This document shows, in pieces, positions 54,542 through 62,056 of a DNA stretch of 64,000 nucleotides. Under the pieces are notes generated by a model, which searched no databases, was not told the origin of the DNA, and saw only the letters and a list, made by a program, of their open reading frames with translations. A program made the translations under genes and the position numbers. The DNA comes from Nonomuraea rhodomycinica (lineage in GTDB: Bacteria; Actinomycetota; Actinomycetes; Streptosporangiales; Streptosporangiaceae). The DNA is taken from NCBI RefSeq assembly GCF_013363995.1, contig NZ_JABWGO010000006.1, positions 446,462-510,461 on the forward strand. Direction: 5' to 3'. Position 1 is the first letter of the stretch. Each line of letters opens with the position of its first letter.

Positions 54542-55555
54542 ATGGCTCGTAGGTCAACCGTCCAGCACGGTCCTCGGATCGCTGGCGACCCCGAGCTTTC
54601 GGCGCGCCCTGAGCTCTCCGACTACGACCTGCCACCCTCGCGGCGTCCGCGTCGCGGGCGCTGGTCGGGTGGCGGCGGGCGCTGGCTGGTCTGGATGGGC
54701 CGCGCCATTCTCTGGGCGCTTATCGTAGTAATCGTGGTCAATGGGGTCCGTGCACCATTTGAGCGGTTTACCCAGCAAAACGCCCCAGCGCCCAATGCGT
54801 CACCCGCGACGGGCACCGGATTCCCCACCCAGCGTGGCATGGCGTTCGCCGCCCAGTTCGCCGGCGTCTATCTGAATTTCAGCCCGGCCGACGCCACGAG
54901 CAGGCAGGGCAAGCTCGCCGCGTTCCTGGCCGAGGGCATGGCGCCCCAGCTCGGATGGGACGGCAACGGCAAGTTCGCCGCCGTCGCCATCCAGCCGTAC
55001 GACATCAAGGCCGACGACGCCAACAACGCCGTCGTCTCGGTCGCCTTCCAGTCGGGCACGCGCAGGATGCTGCTGTCCGTGCCGATCTACTACTCCGGCG
55101 ACGACGCCGGCGGCCGCTTCGTCGTCTCGGGCAGGCCCGCGATCCTGCCCGCGCCCGCGCCCGCCGACCTGCCCCAGGTCGCCGCGGCCGAGACCGACGA
55201 CGTCGCCGAGGCGGAGCTCAAGCCTCAGATGGAGGGCTTCTTCAAGGACTACGCCTCGGGGGACGCCGCGGGGTTGCAGCGTTACCTCGCCGTCGGCGCG
55301 AGCGTGCCGAGCTTCGGCGGCGCGTTCACCTTCGGCGGGTTGCAGGATCTCGTGGTGCCTGTGGGGGGTGCCACCCGAGAGGTCGAGGCAGTGGTGGTGT
55401 GGGTCGTGCCCGGCGCCTCGCCGTCGGCCGACGCCGGCGCCGACGCGAGCGCGACGGGCGGCCGCATCGAGCAGGCCTACCGCCTCACCGTCGAGAAGCA
55501 GGGCGACAAGTGGTACGTCAAGGACATCCGCGGCGCCGGTCGGGCCGTTGGATAG
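54542..55555 (+). CDS. TcpC/VirB8-like conjugation protein
   Basis: 337 residues: a Pro/Arg-rich cytosolic N-terminus, one membrane helix (WLVWMGRAILWALIVVIVV, about 50-70) and two NTF2-like extracytoplasmic domains (AFAAQFAGVYLNFSPADAT, then VSVAFQSGTRRMLLSVPIYY; AELKPQMEGFFKDYASGDAA, then YRLTVEKQGDKWYVKDIRG). This is the TcpC/VirB8 scaffold of Gram-positive type IV secretion. ATG 54542 has GGAGG 4 nt upstream; an overlapping GTG 3 nt earlier is possible. It is the first gene of the operon. Confidence 0.85.
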   Translation: MARRSTVQHGPRIAGDPELSARPELSDYDLPPSRRPRRGRWSGGGGRWLVWMGRAILWALIVVIVVNGVRAPFERFTQQNAPAPNASPATGTGFPTQRGMAFAAQFAGVYLNFSPADATSRQGKLAAFLAEGMAPQLGWDGNGKFAAVAIQPYDIKADDANNAVVSVAFQSGTRRMLLSVPIYYSGDDAGGRFVVSGRPAILPAPAPADLPQVAAAETDDVAEAELKPQMEGFFKDYASGDAAGLQRYLAVGASVPSFGGAFTFGGLQDLVVPVGGATREVEAVVVWVVPGASPSADAGADASATGGRIEQAYRLTVEKQGDKWYVKDIRGAGRAVG

Positions 55556-55600
55556 ACGCACGACCGCGCTGCTGATCGGCACCCCCCGGGAGGACAAGAA

Positions 55601-55882
55601 GTGATCTTGAAGACCATAGTGCTCAACCTGATCCAGATGACGCCGTCGCCCGCGCCGACCGGCGTCAACACCGAGGGGCTCGCCGACTTCCTGCGCGCCT
55701 TCTTCGCTCCGCTGTTCCTGGTCGTCGTGTCGGTGGTCGCGCTGTTCTTCCTCTTCACCCGCGAGATCACCAGATTCGTGCAGTTCCTGATCCTGGCCGT
55801 GGCCATCGGTGTGATCTTCTACGTGCCCAACATCATCGAGGTGACGGCAAAGGCGATCGCGGGCGCGCTGGGCATCAAGTAA
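55601..55882 (+). CDS. Small two-helix membrane protein (TcpD/VirB2-like)
   Basis: 93 residues with two hydrophobic helices (FAPLFLVVVSVVALFFLFTR and FVQFLILAVAIGVIFYVPNI) and a short amphipathic tail. The size, topology and place between the VirB8-like and TcpE-like genes match TcpD or a VirB2-type pilin. Sequence alone does not decide between these. GTG 55601 follows GGGAGG. It is co-transcribed with its neighbours. Confidence 0.75.
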   Translation: MILKTIVLNLIQMTPSPAPTGVNTEGLADFLRAFFAPLFLVVVSVVALFFLFTREITRFVQFLILAVAIGVIFYVPNIIEVTAKAIAGALGIK

Positions 55883-55937
55883 AGGATTGAGACCGCTCCA
55901 CGGCGGTCATGAACGAGCGGGTGGAGAGGAGGACCGC

Positions 55938-58900
55938 GTGGACCTGCCCACGTACACGAACATCTGGCGCATCGAGAAGCGGCTCTACAAGCTGTACGAC
56001 CTACGGCTGCCGATGCCGTTGCCGATCGTCTGGATAGGCGTGTTCGTCGGGGTCTTCGTCCCGTGGTCGCTCCTGCTCGTGCTGATCGGCGTGCCCGTGG
56101 CGATGCCGTGGCACGTGCTGTTCCTGGTGCCGCCGGGCATCGTGACCTGGCTGTCCACCCGCCCCGTCATCGAGGGTAAGCGGCTCACCGAGCTGCTGGA
56201 GTCCCAGCTTCGCTACCTCGGGCAGCCGCGCGCCTGGTACCGCCTTTCGCCGATGTCCGAGCCCGAGACCGTCAGCTTCTCCGGCCGCATCTGGCACACC
56301 GCGCCCGCTCCCGTACGCGTGAAGCGCCCGAAGAAGGCCCGCAAGGCCGGCGCCGCGCAGCGCAGGTCGCGGGCCGTCGAGACGCCCTCCGGGCCGCGCG
56401 CCGTGCGCCCCGCCGTCGCTGCCGCCGCCGCGGCCGCCGCACAGGCTCCGGTGGCCGAGCCCACCCCCGTCACCGCCGTCTCCGCGGGCCGCGCGGGCCG
56501 CGGCGTCACCGCCCGGCGCGGCACGGCCCCCGCTCTCGGCCACCGGGACGAGCCGGTGACCGTGCAGGGCGAGGCGTCGACGGTCACCCTCCGGGGCGAC
56601 GTCACGGTCGGGGGGGACGTGACGGTACGGGGCGACGTCCACGTGGAGGGCGAGGTCACCGTACGGGGGGAGACGTCCGCGCCGGTGCGGTGGGGCGAGC
56701 TGTACGGCGAGGAGGGTGTGGAGTCTTCCAGGTCCTCGGCGCCTTCTGGGTCTTCGGACGAGCACGTGCCCTTCGCGGACGGCGGCGCGCCCGGGGAGGG
56801 AAGCGACCGGCCGTCGAAGCGCCGGGAAGCGACCCGATCGGGAAGCGGCCGACGGTCGGAGGATCGGGACGTCGCGGGAGAGGGCGGCCGTGCGTCGGGA
56901 CGCCCGGAGCCCGCCGCAGAGGGCAGTGGCCGGTCGGGGCGCCGAGAGCTCGCCGAGGACGGGAATCGCCGACCTGGGGCTCCGCAGGGGGCCGATGAGC
57001 GAGGCGGAGTCGCCGGGGACGAGCGAGTCGGGGTCCCTGGAGGCGAGCGAGTCGAGGTCTCTGGAGGCGAGCGAGGCGGAGTCCTTGGGGACGGGGAGCG
57101 CGGGCGTGCCGGGCGGCGTGACGAGCGTTCCGGAGCCCGTCAGGAGCCCGTGGTGGGCAAGCCCATCGACACGGAGGCCCTCCGCCGCCTGCGCAAGCTC
57201 GCGGCCAGCGCCGACCCGCAGCGCTCGACCTCACGCGGCGGATCACCGGCGCTGCCCGGCCCGGACTCGCCCACGCCGCCCGGCCCCGGTGCGTCCACTC
57301 CGCCCGGTGAGGGCTCGCCGACGTTGCCTGGTGAGGGCACGTCCACGTTGCCTGGTGAGGGTACGTCCACGCTGCCTGGTCAGGGCTCGTCCGCTCTGCC
57401 CGGCCCGCGAGCCGACGCGCCCGCATCGTCCGCGCCACAGGAGGTGTCGGGGTCCGTCGGTGCACCCGGAGGGTCGGCGGAGCCTGAGGGGTCCCGTGGC
57501 GACGCCTCCTCGCTTGCTGACCTCTCCTCGGCCGCGGACGCCTCGGCACCTGCCCACGTCTCCGCGCCTGATGAGCTTTCCCCGCCCGCGGACGCCTCCG
57601 CGCCTGCCGACGTCTCCAGCCCCGCTGACGCCTCCACCTCTGCTGAGATCACCCCGTCTCCCAATGTCACCCCCTCTCCCGACGTCACCCCCTCTCCCGA
57701 CGTCATCCCGTCTCCCGAAGGCGGCGAGGCTCGCGGGGCGGCTGCTCCGGGCGGGTCGGTCTCGGGCGCGGTGGCTCCGGGCGCGTCCGGTGGGGCGGCC
57801 GGGCACCCCGGAGGGCGGTCGGGAAGCGCGGAGCCGCGTGACGACGAGGTGGCGCGCATGCAGCACCGCAAGGGGCAGCCGCCCCGGCAGGTGCCGCCGA
57901 TGCCCGGCACTCAGCAGGTGTGGCCACCGCAGGGGTCTGGCGCCAAGCCCGTACGTCTCGTCCCGTCCGTCCTCGGCGGCCCCGACGCCAAGCAGCCGGA
58001 CGCCCGCGACTCTGTCACCCCCGCGCCGGGCGACGACCAGGACGTGACGCCGACGTCCGGCGGCAGTGACGCCCCCGCGCCCGGAGATCGCGACCTCTCC
58101 CCGCCCGAGGACCGCGACCAGCCCGCGGCGGAGAACCGCGACGCCTCCGTACGCGTGGACCGCGACGGCCCCGCGCGTGAAAGCCGTGACGCGTCCGCGC
58201 GTGAAAGCCGCGATGTCCCCGCACATGAAAGCCGTGACGCGTCCGCACATGAAAGCCGTGACGCGTCCGCGCGTGAAAGCCGCGACGCGTCCGCGGCCGA
58301 AGACCGTAGGGCGCCCGCGACGGGCGAGCACGGGGATCCGCGCACGCCCGGCGACAGCGAGCGGGCCGCTCCTGCCGCAGGTGACCGTGAGCAGACTGTC
58401 CCCGCGCCGGGTGACCGGGAGCAGGCCGCACCCCCGTCCGGTGAGCGTGAGACGGTCGCCACGTCTCGGGAGGGTGGTCCTCGGGCGTCCGTCGCGCCGG
58501 TCGAGGGAGCCGGCGGTGCCGGGCAGTCCGGTGGGCGGCCGGTGCAGCGGGTCGGCGGGGGCGGGTCCCGTGAGGGGCGCGTGCGCAGGGTCGAGTCCGT
58601 GGTCGGGCGCGACTCCGGCGGGTGGCGGCGCATCGCCCAGGTCGTCGTCGGCGGCGGTGGGGTGCGCAGCGACGGGTCCGAGATCGACGAGGCCCGGGCG
58701 AGGGGCGTCTTCAACGGCAGCCGCAGGATCGTGGTCCTCGGCTGCACCGGCGGCGCCGGCCAGAGCACGACGGCCCTGATGCTGGGCCACACCCTGGCGA
58801 GGTACCGCGACGACAAGGTGATCGCCGTCGACGCCAACACCGGCGGCGAGACCCTGACCAGCAGGGTGGCCCCCGAGACCCCCGAGACCCTGGCCTCGCT

Positions 58901-59534
58901 GCTGGCCGGGCTCGACCACGTCGGCGGCTACCTGTCGATGCGGGGCTACACCACCCGCACCGCCTCCGGCCTGGAGGTGATCGGGGCCGACAACGACGCC
59001 GACGCCGAGCGGCGCCTGTCGGACCGCACGCTCTTCTCCGACCACCGCCTCGGCCAGGTCATCCACCTGCTCGACCGCCACTACAAGCTGACCGTCATCG
59101 ACCCGGCCGCCGCGCTGGCCGCCCGTGTCCTGCCGTACGCGGACCAGCTCGTCCTCGTGGTCCCGGCGAGCGAGGAGGCGGCGGAGGCGGTGGCGATGAC
59201 GTTCGAGTGGCTGGACGGGCACGGCTGCGCCGACCTGCGCAGGCGGGCGGTCATGGTGGTCAACGGGGTGAGCAGGCGCTCGATGTCCGACGTCGAGCAG
59301 GCGGAGGCGGTGGCCCGTGGCAGGTGCCGGGCCATCGTCCGGGTCCCCTGGGAGGACGACCTGGCGCCGGGGGGCGCCGAGCTCGTCGACCCGGGGCAGT
59401 TGCGCGCGGCCGGGCGCCGGGCCTACCTGGCCCTCGCCGGCGTGGTGGTCGCGGGCTTCGCGGCACAGTCCGTCCGAGTGAGCGAAGAGGAGTTGGCGAG
59501 TGACCCCCCGGGCACGAGAATCGGTGAACGTTAA
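55938..59534 (+). CDS. TcpE domain fused to a ParA/MinD-like domain, 1198 aa
   Basis: Residues 1-110: TcpE/PrgI-like, with LPTYTNIWRIEKRLYKLYDL, two membrane helices (about 29-52 and 56-72) and RPVIEGKRLTELLESQLRYL. Residues 200-255: a beta-repeat VTVGGDVTVRGDVHVEGEVT like a short bactofilin coil. Residues 255-900: a disordered Pro/Ser/Glu/Arg linker with several tandem repeats. Residues 925-1180: a deviant ParA ATPase (RRIVVLGCTGGAGQSTTALM, VIAVDANTGGETL, LTVIDPAAAL). The Walker A Lys is Gln942. GTG 55938 has GAGAGGAGG 6 nt upstream. It lies between the TcpD-like and VirB4 genes. Confidence 0.85.
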   Translation: MDLPTYTNIWRIEKRLYKLYDLRLPMPLPIVWIGVFVGVFVPWSLLLVLIGVPVAMPWHVLFLVPPGIVTWLSTRPVIEGKRLTELLESQLRYLGQPRAWYRLSPMSEPETVSFSGRIWHTAPAPVRVKRPKKARKAGAAQRRSRAVETPSGPRAVRPAVAAAAAAAAQAPVAEPTPVTAVSAGRAGRGVTARRGTAPALGHRDEPVTVQGEASTVTLRGDVTVGGDVTVRGDVHVEGEVTVRGETSAPVRWGELYGEEGVESSRSSAPSGSSDEHVPFADGGAPGEGSDRPSKRREATRSGSGRRSEDRDVAGEGGRASGRPEPAAEGSGRSGRRELAEDGNRRPGAPQGADERGGVAGDERVGVPGGERVEVSGGERGGVLGDGERGRAGRRDERSGARQEPVVGKPIDTEALRRLRKLAASADPQRSTSRGGSPALPGPDSPTPPGPGASTPPGEGSPTLPGEGTSTLPGEGTSTLPGQGSSALPGPRADAPASSAPQEVSGSVGAPGGSAEPEGSRGDASSLADLSSAADASAPAHVSAPDELSPPADASAPADVSSPADASTSAEITPSPNVTPSPDVTPSPDVIPSPEGGEARGAAAPGGSVSGAVAPGASGGAAGHPGGRSGSAEPRDDEVARMQHRKGQPPRQVPPMPGTQQVWPPQGSGAKPVRLVPSVLGGPDAKQPDARDSVTPAPGDDQDVTPTSGGSDAPAPGDRDLSPPEDRDQPAAENRDASVRVDRDGPARESRDASARESRDVPAHESRDASAHESRDASARESRDASAAEDRRAPATGEHGDPRTPGDSERAAPAAGDREQTVPAPGDREQAAPPSGERETVATSREGGPRASVAPVEGAGGAGQSGGRPVQRVGGGGSREGRVRRVESVVGRDSGGWRRIAQVVVGGGGVRSDGSEIDEARARGVFNGSRRIVVLGCTGGAGQSTTALMLGHTLARYRDDKVIAVDANTGGETLTSRVAPETPETLASLLAGLDHVGGYLSMRGYTTRTASGLEVIGADNDADAERRLSDRTLFSDHRLGQVIHLLDRHYKLTVIDPAAALAARVLPYADQLVLVVPASEEAAEAVAMTFEWLDGHGCADLRRRAVMVVNGVSRRSMSDVEQAEAVARGRCRAIVRVPWEDDLAPGGAELVDPGQLRAAGRRAYLALAGVVVAGFAAQSVRVSEEELASDPPGTRIGER
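58179..58298 (+). repeat. 24-bp in-frame tandem repeat in the fusion linker
   Basis: Five copies (starting 58179, 58203, 58227, 58251, 58275) encoding ESRDASAR and variants. Other in-frame repeats are LPGEGTST (57300-57390) and DVTPSP (57650-57720). Confidence 0.88.
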
Positions 59535-59581
59535 GTGAACGAGCGAGCGGGGACGCCCGGCTCATGCGCCGAGGGGGTGGC

Positions 59582-62056
59582 ATGAGCCGGGCGTCCAGAG
59601 CGCACCAGCGCCTCGCGGTCCGCTACTTCGACGACCGCATCCTGCTCACCGACACCAGCGCATGGGCGTACTTCCGCCTGCCGACGGTCAGCTACGAGTT
59701 CGTCACCCCCGACGAACGCGAGGCGCTGGCCACCAACATCACGATCGCGCTGGCCGCGATCCGGATGCCCGACGCCGAGGTCCACCTGCGGGTGGCGCAC
59801 CGCACGTACCCGGCGGCCGAATGGGCGATGGCGCTGAACGGCACCTCCGACGAGGGGCCGGGCTGGCGCGACTACCTGGAGGAGATGTACCGCCACGTCT
59901 GGGCGAAGGACTTCTGGACGAAGGAGGTCTACCTCGGCGTACGGCTGGGCCCGCGCGGCCGGCAGATCGGCGGCGGCGTGCTGTCGCAGCTGTTCGGCTT
60001 CTACCAGCGCACCGAGAAGGTGCTCGGCATCGACGACGACCACGTGCCCGACGGCGAGATCGCCCGCTGGACCGAGCAGGCCGAGCGGCTCGGCAGGGCG
60101 CTGGCCTCCAGCGCCCTGTACGCCCGGCACGCCACCTCGGTCGAGGTGGCGTGGTTGTTCCAGCACGCGGCGGCCGGCGGCATCGGCGACCCGCCGCCGT
60201 CGGCGAGCCCGAAGCGGCGCTGGGGCAGGGGCGAGATCGAGTCGCTGGTGGAGGGGGAGATCCACAACGGCCGGTCGCTGCTGCGCATCGTGCAGCCGCA
60301 GGGCGACTCGTACGTGGCGCACCTGTCGTTCGCCCGTTTCCCCGACCTCATGCCGTTCCCGGACGGCGAGCCGTGGCTGCACTTCGCCGACCAGCTCCCG
60401 TTCCCGGTGGAGATCTCGTCGCGGATGCGGCTGATCCCGCCGGTGAAGGCGTCCAAGGACGTCGCGCGCAAGCTGGCGCACGCCCGCGACATGGACATCC
60501 ACATCCGCGAGGCCGGCGCCGAGGCGCCGATCGCGCTGGCCGAGCAGATCGACGCCGCCCGCATGCTGGAGCATGGCATCACCAAGGAGCGGCTGCCCTT
60601 CGTATACGGCTGGCACCGGCTCATCGTGGCGGCCCCGACCGAGGACATCTGCGTGCAGCGGGTGGAGGCGGTCGTCGAGCACTACCGCGACATGGGCATC
60701 GACGTGGTGAACTCGACCGGCGACCAGTTCTCGCTGTTCTGCGAGGCGCTGCCGGGCGAGAAGGTACGGGTCAACGCCTACGCCCAGCGCCAGCCGCTGC
60801 GCACGATCGCGGGCGGCATGGCCACGGCCACGGTCGATCTCGGTGACCGGCTCGGCGAGGGCAGCGAGGGCTGGCACGGCCCGTACATCGGCGAGACCGT
60901 GGGCCGGGCGCGCAGCATCGTGCACTTCGACCCGCTGGTGGCGGCGACCCGCAACCGGCCGACGGCCATCGCGATCACCGGCGAGCCGGGCGGCGGCAAG
61001 ACCACGCTCGCGCTGCTGATGATCTATCAGATGGCGCTGCGCGGCGTGACGGTCGCGGTGATCGACCCGAAGGGCGACGCCGAGTCGCTGGTGGAGCTGC
61101 TGCAGAAGCGGGGTCGCAGGGCACGCGTCATCCCGCTCGGCTCGGCCGCGCCGGGGCTGCTGGACCCGTTCTCGTTCGGCGACGACATCGCGGCCAAGAA
61201 GACGATGGCCACGGAGACGCTGCGGCTGCTGCTGCCGCGCATGTCGGAGGAGCGGGAGTCGGCGATGATCCAGGCCGTCGCCGCCGTGTCCAACCAGCCG
61301 GACCCGTCGCTGGGCAAGGTCGTCGAGTTCCTGGAGCAGTCGGACGACGCGGCCTCCAAGAACCTCGGCGCGGTGCTGCGCTCCATGTCGGAGATGCATC
61401 TGGCGAGGCTGTGCTTCGACCCGTCGGGCGGCGAGCAGGTCGACAGCGAGGGCTGGACGACGGTGTTCACGCTGGGCGGGCTGACGTTGCCGGACGCGGC
61501 GACCGGCCGCGACGACTACTCCTACGAGCAGCGGCTGTCGGTGGCGCTGCTCTACCTGGTGTCACAGTTCGCGCGGCGGCTGATGAACGGGCTCGACCGC
61601 CGCGCCCCGAAGGCGATCTTCCTGGACGAGGCGTGGGCGATCACGTCCACGCCGGAGGGCGCCAAGCTGGTGCCCGAGGTCAGCCGGATGGGCCGGTCCC
61701 GCAACACCGCGCTCGTCCTCGTGTCGCAGAACGCCGGCGACCTGCTCAACGAACAGGTGACCAACTGCCTGTCGTCGGTGTTCGCGTTCCGGTCCACCGA
61801 GCGCGTCGAGGTGGACCACGTCATGTCCCTGCTCGGGGTGGAGCCGTCGGAGGAGCACAAGGCGGTGCTGCGCTCGCTCGGCAACGGCGAGTGCATCTTC
61901 CGTGATCTGGACGGCCGGGCCGGCCGCATCGCAGTGGACCTGATCTCGGAGGAACTGCTGCGCTGGCTCGACACGAATCCGACCCACGACAAACCCGGCG
62001 ACAGCGGGCATGATCTTCAAGGGGGAGTGGGCCGAGCGCAGGAGGTACGGTCATGA
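59582..62056 (+). CDS. VirB4/TcpF-like ATPase
   Basis: 824 residues: an N-terminal region of about 450 (RYFDDRILLTDTSAWAYFRL, RAHRTYP-like and PFVYGWHRLIVAAPTED), then a HerA/VirB4 ATPase with Walker A GEPGGGKTT (467-475), IDPKGDAESLVELL, Walker B KAIFLDEAWAIT (near 679), SQNAGDLLNEQVTNCLSSVF and an arginine-finger region. It powers substrate or pilus handling in type IV secretion. ATG 59582 is favoured over 59564 because GAGGGGG lies 6 nt before it. Its stop overlaps the next ATG (ATGA). Confidence 0.9.
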   Translation: MSRASRAHQRLAVRYFDDRILLTDTSAWAYFRLPTVSYEFVTPDEREALATNITIALAAIRMPDAEVHLRVAHRTYPAAEWAMALNGTSDEGPGWRDYLEEMYRHVWAKDFWTKEVYLGVRLGPRGRQIGGGVLSQLFGFYQRTEKVLGIDDDHVPDGEIARWTEQAERLGRALASSALYARHATSVEVAWLFQHAAAGGIGDPPPSASPKRRWGRGEIESLVEGEIHNGRSLLRIVQPQGDSYVAHLSFARFPDLMPFPDGEPWLHFADQLPFPVEISSRMRLIPPVKASKDVARKLAHARDMDIHIREAGAEAPIALAEQIDAARMLEHGITKERLPFVYGWHRLIVAAPTEDICVQRVEAVVEHYRDMGIDVVNSTGDQFSLFCEALPGEKVRVNAYAQRQPLRTIAGGMATATVDLGDRLGEGSEGWHGPYIGETVGRARSIVHFDPLVAATRNRPTAIAITGEPGGGKTTLALLMIYQMALRGVTVAVIDPKGDAESLVELLQKRGRRARVIPLGSAAPGLLDPFSFGDDIAAKKTMATETLRLLLPRMSEERESAMIQAVAAVSNQPDPSLGKVVEFLEQSDDAASKNLGAVLRSMSEMHLARLCFDPSGGEQVDSEGWTTVFTLGGLTLPDAATGRDDYSYEQRLSVALLYLVSQFARRLMNGLDRRAPKAIFLDEAWAITSTPEGAKLVPEVSRMGRSRNTALVLVSQNAGDLLNEQVTNCLSSVFAFRSTERVEVDHVMSLLGVEPSEEHKAVLRSLGNGECIFRDLDGRAGRIAVDLISEELLRWLDTNPTHDKPGDSGHDLQGGVGRAQEVRS

